This document shows, piece by piece, positions 7,417-14,255 of a stretch of 17,376 nucleotides of DNA. Where the stretch lies: contig DATHJZ010000074.1 of the NCBI GenBank assembly GCA_035286365.1, positions 1 to 17,376 of the forward strand. Direction: 5' to 3'. Below the pieces are notes generated by a model that worked only from the letters and a program-made list of their open reading frames with translations, was not told where the DNA came from and did not search any database. Position 1 is the stretch's first letter. Each line of letters starts with the position of its first letter. The DNA is from CADEED01 sp035286365. Lineage in GTDB: Bacteria > Pseudomonadota > Gammaproteobacteria > Steroidobacterales > Steroidobacteraceae. Made by a program: the position numbers and the translations under genes.

Positions 7417-8192
7417 ACAACCTGGTCACGGACCTCAGCATCCTGCTGCCCGCGTTGATCGCGGGCTGCCTGGTGGCCGTTTCGCATGTGCCGTTGGGAC
7501 AGCAGGTGCTGTCCCGCGGCATCGTGTTCATCGATCTTGCGATCGCGCAAGTCGCGGGTCTCGGTGTCATCGCGGCCAACTGTTTCGAGTTGCCGATCGA
7601 AGGGTGGGGCGCACAACTCGCCGCCGGCGCGGCCGCGCTTGCGGGCGCGTTGCTCCTGACCTGGACGGAGCGCAGGCGGCCCGAAGTGCAGGAGGCGCTG
7701 ATCGGCATCCTGTTCGTGCTCGCGTCGACCGCGCAGATCCTGTTGCTGGCCAACGATCCGCACGGCGGCGAAAACCTCAAGGACTTGTTGGCCGGACAAA
7801 TCCTGTGGGTTTCCAACTCGCAGCTGATTCGCACGGCCGTGCTGACCGCCATCTTCGCGCTGGTGTGGTTCAAGTGGCGCGACCGGATCGGCCGCGTCGG
7901 TTTCTACGTGTTGTTTGCCCTGGTCGTGACCGCGTCGGTGCAGTTGGTAGGTGTCTATCTGGTCTTCACGAGCCTGATCGTGCCGGCCGTGGCGACGTAT
8001 CGGCACGCGCCCAGGCGGCAGTTGCTCATCGGCTATGCACTGGCGGTCGGCAGCTATGTTGTCGGCCTGGGCGTCTCGCTGGTCACCGATCTGCCGTCGA
8101 GCCCGGTCATCGTGTGGGTGATGGGAATCCTGGGACTGCTGGTACACCTGACGGGGCGCAACGGCAGCGGCGCGGTGGCGAAACACACCTGA
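7413..8192 (+). CDS. Divergent ZnuB-like metal ABC transporter permease
   Basis: A 259-residue inner-membrane protein with about eight hydrophobic segments, of the ABC-3 (ZnuB/TroB/MntB) permease type. Family landmarks are recognisable but altered: FIDLAIAQVAGLGV (39-52) stands where typical members have a SH..LPG motif, EVQEALIGILF (91-101) matches the cytoplasmic coupling region, LLAGQILWVS (125-134) matches the GSILxVS segment, and VGVYLVFTSLIVPAVAT (179-195) matches the conserved penultimate helix. It overlaps the binding-protein gene by four bases. No ATP-binding subunit follows: the next gene, 40 bases on, is rnhA on the other strand. Either a ZnuC-type ATPase is encoded elsewhere or this subfamily works differently. 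Confidence 0.87.
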   Translation: MNNLVTDLSILLPALIAGCLVAVSHVPLGQQVLSRGIVFIDLAIAQVAGLGVIAANCFELPIEGWGAQLAAGAAALAGALLLTWTERRRPEVQEALIGILFVLASTAQILLLANDPHGGENLKDLLAGQILWVSNSQLIRTAVLTAIFALVWFKWRDRIGRVGFYVLFALVVTASVQLVGVYLVFTSLIVPAVATYRHAPRRQLLIGYALAVGSYVVGLGVSLVTDLPSSPVIVWVMGILGLLVHLTGRNGSGAVAKHT

Positions 8193-8231
8193 AGCGGACT
8201 TCGATTGCCGCTGATCGGGGTACGCCGGGAC

Positions 8232-8981
8232 TTAACCAGCGCGCATCTTCAGCAGCTTGCCGATGTCGAACGGCCCGGTGAACTCACGCCATTCCGGTTC
8301 ACGTCTTTCGACCGCGAGCATCGCCATGCGATCCGCGAGTTCATTGCCTTCGATTCCGACGTGCGCGCTGACGTGCTGGAGATTTACCTCTTCCTCGATC
8401 TCGAGATAGAGGGCATGCAGCAGCTGAATGATTTCGAGGTTCTTGATCTCGCCGTCCGCTTTTTTCCAACCGCGCTTCTTCCAGCCCGCGGCCCATTTCG
8501 TCACGGCGTTCAATCCATACGATGAATCGCTGCGTACCTGCACGGTGCGGCCCGCGTCGATCTCGAGCTTCGCGAGCATCAGCGCCTGCAGCAGCGCGTT
8601 CAATTCCGCGGTGTTGTTAGTGCCGGCAGGGTTGTACGCGCCATACCAGAGGCTCGCGAGCACGCCGGCGCGATAGACCGCCATGCCCGAGCCGGCCTTG
8701 CCAGGATTTGGTTCGCACGCGCCATCGCAGAAGATCACCGTGTCGAATGCCGCAACGGCATCGGCGTGATCCGTTCTGGCCACGCGCGGTTTGCCGAAGG
8801 CCCCGGTCGTCCTGCTGCGCGCCGGGGCTCCGCCGCCAAAAGCGGCCTCTGCTGCCGCGCGCGTCGGAAACGATTTGTACTGCGCGCCGGAAAAGCCGTC
8901 GACCTGCGCAAGCGTCGTCGGCCAGTCATCGAAGACCCCGGTCTTCTCTCCGCGCCACACGACGTAGAACTTCTTTGCCAT
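8232..8981 (-). CDS. rnhA: Viroplasmin-domain ribonuclease HI
   Basis: A 249-residue ribonuclease H with an N-terminal viroplasmin-like domain. Residues 1-50 (FYVVWRGEKTGVFDDW...KSFPTRAAAEAAF) match the short RNA/DNA-hybrid-binding module shared with caulimovirus P6 and eukaryotic RNase H1. A linker (50-78) leads to the RNase HI fold. The four catalytic carboxylates are visible: D86 (FCDGACEPNPG), E126 (NNTAELNAL), D152 (RSDSSY) and D217 (GNELADRMA), plus H207 in the flexible-loop position (HVSAHVG). It cuts the RNA strand of RNA-DNA hybrids. It converges on the metal-uptake operon with only 39 bases between stop codons. The start at 8981 gives the MAKKFYVVWRG beginning typical of this fusion; its ribosome binding site is weak. 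Confidence 0.95.
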   Translation of the reverse strand: MAKKFYVVWRGEKTGVFDDWPTTLAQVDGFSGAQYKSFPTRAAAEAAFGGGAPARSRTTGAFGKPRVARTDHADAVAAFDTVIFCDGACEPNPGKAGSGMAVYRAGVLASLWYGAYNPAGTNNTAELNALLQALMLAKLEIDAGRTVQVRSDSSYGLNAVTKWAAGWKKRGWKKADGEIKNLEIIQLLHALYLEIEEEVNLQHVSAHVGIEGNELADRMAMLAVERREPEWREFTGPFDIGKLLKMRAG

Positions 8982-9025
8982 CGGCGCGCATCCTGCCGAT
9001 AAATGCGTTCCGCGCCAAGGAGAAC

Positions 9026-9787
9026 CTACTCACGAAATCCTGTTCCACGCGTCATGAGTTTTGCTGAAGTGAGGAAAAGAACCACTCCGAAGGCGCAGAT
9101 CACCGCAAACGCCATGCCGACCGGCACGTCGGATACGCCCAGAACTCCGTATCGAAAGGTGTTCACCATGTAGAACATCGGATTTGCGAGAGAGAGGTTT
9201 TGCGCCCACTTCGGCAGCATCGAAACTGAAGTGAATACGCCGCCGATGTACGTGAGCGGCGTGAGAATCAGGATCTGTATCGTGGTCACGTGTTCGAAGC
9301 TCTTCGCGAACATGGCGGTAATGAACCCACCAAGCGCAGACACCAGGGCGGCCAGCAACAGGGCCGCGACACTCACGGTGACCGAATGGACTTCCAGATG
9401 TGTGAAGAACAGCGTGGTTAGCGCTACGGCAACCCCGACCAGGAATCCGCGCGCCATTCCACCGAGCACGTAGCCCGTCATGACGACCCAGTCTGGCAGT
9501 GGCGAAACCAGAACTTCCTCGATGAACTTGAATAGTCGCGCCCCCACGAAACCGGATGCGGTGTGGCCGAAGGAATAGGGGATAACCCACAGCACGATCA
9601 GCCCCGGCGCCATGTAGCGGATGTAGTCGATTCCGTCGAACGATCCGATGCGCTTCCCGAACACTTCGCCGAAGATCGTGAAATACAGGATCGTCGTGAT
9701 GACTGGTGGCGCGAGTGTGATGCCCCAATAGCGCGCAATGGTCCGGCACTCGCGACGTACTAGCGTTTTCAGCCCAACCCAGGACAT
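9026..9787 (-). CDS. ABC-2 type transporter permease (YadH-like), orphan
   Basis: A 253-residue inner-membrane protein with about six hydrophobic segments, of the ABC-2 (DrrB/NodJ/YadH) family. Typical features are the start SWVGLKTLVRRECRTIARYW, PPVITTILYFTIFGEVFG (28-45), YMAPGLIVLWVI, the EEVLVSPLPDW segment contacting the ATPase, and LTPLTYIGGVF...LPKWAQNLSLANPMFYMVNTFRYG spread over the second half. YadH normally pairs with the ATPase YadG, whose gene usually lies directly upstream and overlapping. Here the 133 bases upstream of the start hold no ATPase fragment, and the next element is a tRNA. AGAGGGG directly precedes the ATG at 9785-9787. Exported substrate unknown; the family is certain. 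Confidence 0.92.
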   Translation of the reverse strand: MSWVGLKTLVRRECRTIARYWGITLAPPVITTILYFTIFGEVFGKRIGSFDGIDYIRYMAPGLIVLWVIPYSFGHTASGFVGARLFKFIEEVLVSPLPDWVVMTGYVLGGMARGFLVGVAVALTTLFFTHLEVHSVTVSVAALLLAALVSALGGFITAMFAKSFEHVTTIQILILTPLTYIGGVFTSVSMLPKWAQNLSLANPMFYMVNTFRYGVLGVSDVPVGMAFAVICAFGVVLFLTSAKLMTRGTGFRE

Positions 9788-9920
9788 GTACCCCTCTCGT
9801 CTGATTCGAGATCATATTAAGGACCCGGACAGTCGCGGGCACGATGGCCGGGATGCCCGACAAAGCGTGAGTCTCGATGAGAAGCGTGCCGCAGCGGAGG
9901 CGGATACAATGCCGCCCCAC
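9788..9920. promoter_or_regulatory. Divergent intergenic region with tRNA and permease promoters
   Basis: TACAAT at 9905-9910, about 11 bases before the mature tRNA, is a good -10 box for tRNA-Arg; no clear TTGACA-like -35 is seen 16-18 bases upstream. On the other strand TAATAT (9819-9814) is a possible -10 for the permease gene. A GC-rich hairpin (CGGGCA/TGCCCG around 9836-9858) lies between them. Confidence 0.4.
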
Positions 9921-9997
9921 GCGCCCGTAGCTCAGCTGGATAGAGCACTTGGCTTCGAACCAAGTGGTCGGCGGTTCGAATCCGTCCGGGCGCGCCA
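9921..9997 (+). tRNA. tRNA-Arg (anticodon UCG, reads CGA)
   Basis: A 77-base tRNA with encoded CCA. The acceptor stem GCGCCCG (9921-9927) pairs with CGGGCGC (9987-9993), followed by discriminator G and CCA (9995-9997). The D arm contains AGCTCAGCTGGATAGAGC. The anticodon stem CTTGG/CCAAG (9948-9952/9960-9964) encloses the loop CTTCGAA, giving anticodon TCG at 9955-9957. The T arm is GGCGG-TTCGAAT-CCGTC (9970-9986). All stems pair apart from one G-U, so it should be functional. Confidence 0.97.
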
Positions 9998-10015
9998 GTC
10001 TCCTGCCGCGGCCTG

Positions 10016-10258
10016 CTACCGCTCGCCCCGGTAGCTCCTTGGCGTCGACTTGTTTGTCGCGGACAGTTCGCACTCATCCTTTCCATTGCACTTCGAGCAG
10101 CGCAACCGCCCGGCGACGATGGTTAGGGGCGTCTCCCATCCCAGCAAGTTGGCCAGAACATGCGCTTCCCTGAATCGTTCATGGCCGCACTTGCGGCAAT
10201 TTATGCGAAACGTGTAGTCGGCGAATCAGTCGGACAACTTAGTGATGGGCGCGGGCAT
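10016..10258 (-). pseudogene. Small zinc-ribbon-like protein gene broken by one in-frame stop
   Basis: Read leftward from ATG 10258, the frame gives MPAPITKLSD, then TGA (10228-10226), then 69 open codons to TAG at 10016. The part after the stop looks like a real protein: FADYTFRINCRKCGHERF at its start, GWETPLTIV, then RLRCSKCNGKDEC. Two Cys pairs (CRKCGH and CSKC) give a zinc-ribbon pattern of a kind found in short hypothetical proteins of Proteobacteria. No usable start codon lies between the TGA and the first Cys pair, so the domain cannot be made from a late start. I infer recent inactivation by a nonsense mutation. A sequencing error is the main alternative. The gene is convergent with tRNA-Arg and ends 19 bases from it. 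Confidence 0.62.
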
Positions 10259-10328
10259 GGCGCGAAGCTTGCCGTGTGACGATTTCCCGGTCTATCCAGC
10301 ACTCTTCGCCCGTGTGAGCTGTTTGGCC

Positions 10329-11033
10329 TCATGCCGCCTTTCGCGGCAGAAACGCCAGAAATCCCGCGCGTCGCTCGGGACGCGCGTCCACCGACACGGT
10401 GCCAGCATCCAAATCGAACTCAGCTCCCAACGGTCCACTGAGTACCTTGAAATAGATCGCGTTGAAATCCGCTCCCAGGCTGCCGTCATCGGCTAAATAG
10501 CCGCCTGCCTGGATTTCGCAACCAGTGGTGCGACATTCGACGACAAGTAACTCAACTTGCTTTGGGTCGAATCCAGCCGCCGTCAGAGAACGTTGGAAGG
10601 CAGCACGAAGCGCCGCTTCGATTCGCGGCGCCCAATTCTCGTCGCGAGGCTCACTCTGAAGCTGCTGATGGTGACGCCAATTGGGCCATTGGCCGTCGGT
10701 GTCTTTCATCTCCGATGCGGGCTTGTTCAGAAACTCAAAGCCGGGAGACACATCAATCGGCAGTGCCTCTTCAGACCTGGAGGACACCGGGGCTGTTCCG
10801 ACCGGCGCTGAGCTCGCAGGCGCGGCCGCAGCTGAAGGACGGTCGGCCATTCTCGGCCCGGTTTCTCCGCGTAGAGCGGCAGAATCGTCTACGGGAGTAG
10901 GTATCACAGGAGTGGCGGCGGTCGCTGGCGGACCGGCATCCGTTTCAGTGAGTTCACCTGGCCGTGTAGTTAGCCATACTAAAACTCCCACGGCGACCGC
11001 TCCGCCGATTCCCAAGTAAATGCGATTGTCCAT
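10329..11033 (-). CDS. Membrane-anchored protein of unknown function, paralog 1 (VECRxTGCEIQ family)
   Basis: A 234-residue protein that I cannot name. Residues 5-23 form one hydrophobic segment (IYLGIGGAVAVGVLVWLTT) without an obvious cleavage site, followed by an Ala/Pro/Thr-rich linker (about 24-90) and a compact domain (92-230). The domain carries IDVSPGFEFL (93-102), MKDTD (109-113), EPRDENWAPRIEAALR (128-143) and VVECRTTGCEIQ (164-175) with C167 and C172, which may form a disulfide if the domain is periplasmic. The plus-strand gene at 11162 is a clear paralog: about 64 of 110 residues match without gaps (93-202 here against 83-192 there). Similar EPRDxxW...CRxxxC patterns occur in uncharacterised proteins of other Proteobacteria and myxobacteria. 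The ribosome binding site is weak and function unknown. Confidence 0.8.
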   Translation of the reverse strand: MDNRIYLGIGGAVAVGVLVWLTTRPGELTETDAGPPATAATPVIPTPVDDSAALRGETGPRMADRPSAAAAPASSAPVGTAPVSSRSEEALPIDVSPGFEFLNKPASEMKDTDGQWPNWRHHQQLQSEPRDENWAPRIEAALRAAFQRSLTAAGFDPKQVELLVVECRTTGCEIQAGGYLADDGSLGADFNAIYFKVLSGPLGAEFDLDAGTVSVDARPERRAGFLAFLPRKAA

Positions 11034-11161
11034 TGGTGAAATTTACGCCGCCGTTGTTTTGTATGCCAGCAGCGTGAGTGATGAGATCAGGAGTTTGCTT
11101 GCCCAATCAACTCTCAATCGTTTAGACCTGTGCGGACTGCATCTGCGTTAAAGTTGGCACC
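11034..11161. promoter_or_regulatory. Divergent promoter region between the two paralogs
   Basis: A 128-bp gap, more AT-rich than its surroundings, separates the head-to-head paralogs and must drive both. I see no confident -35/-10 pair, no strong Shine-Dalgarno on either side, and no long palindrome that would mark an operator. Confidence 0.3.
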
Positions 11162-11833
11162 ATGAGCAAGCCAACCTACTGGGCAATCGGCGCGGGCATC
11201 GTGCTCGCAATCGTTTGGGCGATTGCGCGAAAGGACGCGGCAACCCCAAGCCCGGAGGCTGCCCGGAACGCGCCCGCGGCCAAAGCTGAAGGTGACCTCG
11301 CGAGCGCGAACGGCAAGCAGGAAATGGCAACACCGGCAGAGGCGACGGCAGGAGTTGCGGCAGATGGCCCGCCAACGTCACCAACTAGTAGAGGCGATGC
11401 TCACGAGATCGATGTCTCCCCCGGCTTTGAAGTGTTGAGCAAAAGAGCGAATACCATGAAAGACACAGACCCGATTCGGCCCACGGTGCGACGGCACGAG
11501 CAGTTGCAAGATGAGCCGCGTGACGAGAGCTGGTCAGGGCGAATGGAAACTGCGCTCCGCACTGGTATTCAGGACTCATTGACGGCGAAGGGTATGGATA
11601 CTCAGCGCGTCGAGCTCCCGGTGGTTGAGTGTCGCGCGACAGGGTGTGAGATTCAGGCCCTTGCGTACCCGGAGGACAATCACAAAGAGGGCATAGACCT
11701 TCAAATGATTCTGCCAGCATTGGTCAGCGGCCCGCTGAGTACTGAGTTCGACGGGTATCCGCAAATGTTGATGAGCAGTCGGCCCGATGGCCGCACTACG
11801 GTAATCACCCACCTAACGCGCAGAGGGAAGTGA
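11162..11833 (+). CDS. Membrane-anchored protein of unknown function, paralog 2 (VECRxTGCEIQ family)
   Basis: A 223-residue protein, the divergently transcribed paralog of the gene at 10329-11033. One N-terminal hydrophobic segment (YWAIGAGIVLAIVWAIA, 6-22) is followed by a low-complexity Ala-rich linker (about 24-80) and the shared domain: IDVSPGFEVL (83-92), MKDTD (99-103), EPRDESWSGRMETALR (118-133) and VVECRATGCEIQ (154-165) with C157 and C162. After SGPL (189-192) the two paralogs diverge completely. The linkers also do not align, so selection appears to act on the middle domain. The gene ends 42 bases before a strong terminator. Function unknown; a real gene is supported by the conserved protein-level match. 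Confidence 0.8.
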   Translation: MSKPTYWAIGAGIVLAIVWAIARKDAATPSPEAARNAPAAKAEGDLASANGKQEMATPAEATAGVAADGPPTSPTSRGDAHEIDVSPGFEVLSKRANTMKDTDPIRPTVRRHEQLQDEPRDESWSGRMETALRTGIQDSLTAKGMDTQRVELPVVECRATGCEIQALAYPEDNHKEGIDLQMILPALVSGPLSTEFDGYPQMLMSSRPDGRTTVITHLTRRGK

Positions 11834-11875
11834 CGACGCGGTGGATGTCCTCGACCTGCTTGCGCCATGAGCCTG

Positions 11876-11907
11876 AAGGGGTCACCGTCTTCGCGTGACC
11901 CCTTTTT
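11876..11907 (+). terminator. Intrinsic terminator after paralog 2
   Basis: AAGGGGTCAC (11876-11885) and GTGACCCCTT (11895-11904) form a perfect 10-bp stem with a 9-base loop, and five T end the structure (11903-11907). Because the left arm starts with AA, it may partly act in the opposite direction too. It separates the paralog unit from the glycosylase gene and also shows that a GTG at 11895 cannot be the glycosylase start. Confidence 0.88.
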
Positions 11908-11951
11908 CATTTGCATCAGCGTCTTCACCGCTCGAGTCTCGACGGCTTAGT

Positions 11952-13115
11952 ATGAAGACTGCGTTGAAAAATCCTCTCATCCAACTCACCCCCGCCGAGG
12001 CGCGCAGAATCTGGCTGCATGCCCAGCGTCTGGACACCACCGAACCCTTCGGCGCAGGCCCGCAGGCGACGCCGGCAGCAATAGCGCACCTCGGCTATCT
12101 GCAGATCGACACTATCTACGTGATCGAACGCAGCCATCACCACATCCTGCACACGCGCATCCCTTCGTATCGGCGCGAAGATCTGCATCAGGCACAGAGC
12201 ATCGACAAGACGGTGTTCGAATATTGGACGCACGCCCTGTCGTACCTGCCGACGGAAAGCCTGCGGTTCTATGTGCGCCACATGCGCAAGGATTGGCAGC
12301 GGCGCGTCGTCTGGTTCGGCAAGGTTTCAGACAATGATTTGCGCAGAGTGCTGTCGCGCATCCGCACACACGGCGCGATCACCATTCGCGATCTCGACAA
12401 TGACGTGCTGGTGGAAAAAGACTACGCCTGGGGCAGTCGCAAACCCTCCAAGCGCGCGCTGGAGACGGCCTTCTACAAGGGCCTGGTGACGATCAGCCAG
12501 CGGGCCGGAATGCTCAAGACTTATGAGCTGCTGACTCGCCATTTCAGCTGGGACCGTCTGCCACGCGCAGCGATCGAAGCGGAAACGCTGAACTACCTGC
12601 TCGATCGTGCCCTGCGATCGCAGGGGATCGTGAGCGTGGAGTCGATCTGCTATCAGGATGCTGCACGCAAGCCGGCGATGAGGCGACTGCTGGAATCGCG
12701 AGTCCGTCGAAAGGAGCTGGTGCCAGTGCAGGTGGAAGGAGCGGGCCCGTGGCAGCACTGGATCCGTGCGGATGCCCTCGACGCCATTCCCGACCCGGCG
12801 CGGGAACAAGTTCATATCCTGTCCCCCTTCGACCCGCTGATCATCCAGCGCAAGCGCCTCCAGGTCTTCTTCGATTACGAGTATCGCTTCGAAGCTTACG
12901 TTCCCAAGCACAAGCGGGTATTCGGCTATTTCGTCTGTCCCGTTCTGATCGGGGATCGGATCGTTGCCGCCCTCGACCTCAAGACCGACCGGCAGCGGCA
13001 AAAACTTCTGATGCAGCGCTGGAACTGGGTCGGCCGGAACGCGTCCCGCGCCCATCGGCAGCAGGTGGAAGCCGCATTGCACAAGTTCGAGCAATTTCAG
13101 TTGCGTCGGAGCTAG
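11952..13115 (+). CDS. YcaQ-family DNA glycosylase (winged-helix HTH_42, AlkX/AlkZ-like)
   Basis: A 387-residue protein of the YcaQ/AlkZ family, whose studied members remove bulky or crosslinked alkylated bases from DNA. Typical segments are LGYLQIDTIYVIERSHHHIL (47-66), with the catalytic-type Q51-x-D53 motif of the YcaQ branch, then EYWTHALSYLP, GSRKPSKRALETAFYKG and the late LSPFDPLIIQRKRLQVFFDYEYRFE, followed by PKHKRVFGYFVCPVL. The length is close to E. coli YcaQ. ATG 11952 is chosen because upstream in-frame codons fall inside the terminator at 11876-11907. Its own ribosome binding site is poor. It appears to be transcribed alone, from a promoter downstream of that terminator. Family assignment is strong; the lesion handled here is not known. 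Confidence 0.93.
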   Translation: MKTALKNPLIQLTPAEARRIWLHAQRLDTTEPFGAGPQATPAAIAHLGYLQIDTIYVIERSHHHILHTRIPSYRREDLHQAQSIDKTVFEYWTHALSYLPTESLRFYVRHMRKDWQRRVVWFGKVSDNDLRRVLSRIRTHGAITIRDLDNDVLVEKDYAWGSRKPSKRALETAFYKGLVTISQRAGMLKTYELLTRHFSWDRLPRAAIEAETLNYLLDRALRSQGIVSVESICYQDAARKPAMRRLLESRVRRKELVPVQVEGAGPWQHWIRADALDAIPDPAREQVHILSPFDPLIIQRKRLQVFFDYEYRFEAYVPKHKRVFGYFVCPVLIGDRIVAALDLKTDRQRQKLLMQRWNWVGRNASRAHRQQVEAALHKFEQFQLRRS

Positions 13116-13201
13116 ATTCGAGAACCTCGCCTGAGCCTTCCACTGATTGCGTCGCGCGGCGATTCCCGCACAATCTGCATGAACTGAAACCGAGATCGCG
13201 C

Positions 13202-14242
13202 ATGGACCCACAAACAACTCCCGCCGCTGCCATACCCGTGCCGGAGCGCGCCTCGCCGGCCAAACTCATCAAGTGGTCGTTCGCGGCCCTGGTGCTGCTC
13301 GCGATCGTCGTCGCCGGCATCTACTTCTGGCACCAGTCGCAGCTTTACGTGAGCACCGACAACTCCTACGTGAACGCCAATCGCATCGAGATGGCGGCGC
13401 AGGTGTCGGGCCCGGTCACGGCGATCCGCGTGCTGGATCAGCAGCAGGTCAAACAGGGCGAGGTGCTGTTCGAGATCGATCCGCAGCCGTATCAACTGGC
13501 GGTGGACGCGGCCGAGGCACAGCTCGATCTCGCCTATCAAGCTTCGTCGCAGGACAGGGCCGCTGTGGCTGCCGCACGCGCGCTGGTGACTCAACGCTCC
13601 GCGGAGCTGACCAACGCCCAGTCCAACGAGCAGCGCAGCAAGGAGCTGACCGAACAGAAACTGATCTCCAAACAAAGTGCGGAGACCGTCGAGACGCTGG
13701 CGCGCACGGCGGCGGCGGCGGTCAGCGCGGCGCAGGCGAATCTCGAGCAAGCGCTGAGCGTCCTCGGCAAGGCCGGCGCCAACAATGCCAGCGTGCGCGC
13801 CGCGGCGGCGAAGCTGGCGCAGACCAAGCTCGACCTGTCGCACACCAAGGTGATCTCGCCCGCCAGCGGCGTGATCGCGAATTTCGGATTGCGTCCCGGC
13901 AGCATGGTCCAGAGCGGGGTGCCTATCTTCACCGTCATCGGCGACTCCGAATTCTGGGTGGACGCGAACTTCAAGGAAACCGAGATGCAGCGCGTGAAGC
14001 CGGGACAAAAAGCGACCATTGTCGTGGACATGTACCGCGACCACGAATTCAAGGGCGAGGTGCAGAGCCTGTCCGGAGGCAGCGGCCAGTCGTTCTCGCT
14101 GCTGCCCGCGCAGAACGCGACAGGTAACTGGGTAAAGGTCACGCAGCGTGTGCCGGTGCGCGTGCGCGTGCTCGATCCCGATGCCGATCATCCGCTGCGC
14201 ATCGGTACCACGGCCACGGTGCGCGTGGCGGCGCCCGAATAG
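13202..14242 (+). CDS. EmrA-type HlyD-family membrane fusion protein
   Basis: A 346-residue periplasmic adaptor of a tripartite efflux pump. One membrane anchor (about 24-43, WSFAALVLLAIVVAGIYFW) precedes the family signature STDNSYVNANRIEMAAQVSG (51-70). The first lipoyl half is VLDQQQVKQGEVLFEIDPQPY. A long alpha-helical hairpin rich in Ala/Gln/Glu (about 98-205) is followed by the second lipoyl half (VISPASGVIANFGLRPGSMV) and beta-barrel segments (FWVDANFKETEMQRVKPGQ). It begins at ATG 13202; longer in-frame extensions overlap the glycosylase gene and are not protein-like. It is first in a three-gene unit with a UspA-type protein (13 bases on) and an EmrB-type transporter. The outer-membrane channel (TolC/NodT type) is not in the window. 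Confidence 0.93.
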   Translation: MDPQTTPAAAIPVPERASPAKLIKWSFAALVLLAIVVAGIYFWHQSQLYVSTDNSYVNANRIEMAAQVSGPVTAIRVLDQQQVKQGEVLFEIDPQPYQLAVDAAEAQLDLAYQASSQDRAAVAAARALVTQRSAELTNAQSNEQRSKELTEQKLISKQSAETVETLARTAAAAVSAAQANLEQALSVLGKAGANNASVRAAAAKLAQTKLDLSHTKVISPASGVIANFGLRPGSMVQSGVPIFTVIGDSEFWVDANFKETEMQRVKPGQKATIVVDMYRDHEFKGEVQSLSGGSGQSFSLLPAQNATGNWVKVTQRVPVRVRVLDPDADHPLRIGTTATVRVAAPE

Positions 14243-14255
14243 CGCGGGGGACCCC

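Noticed and set aside
9975..9997. tRNA-Arg 3' end as an integration attachment site with a downstream duplicate.
   Set aside because: I could not find a second copy of the tRNA 3' sequence in the window, and no integrase gene is present.
9817..10086. Minus-strand open frame reading GRIRTADHLVRSQVL across 9921-9997.
   Set aside because: This is the antisense translation of the tRNA-Arg gene, a well-known false gene call.
10226..10228. Reading the in-frame TGA as selenocysteine.
   Set aside because: No selenoprotein family is recognised and I see no clear SECIS-like hairpin just downstream; a nonsense mutation or base error is simpler.
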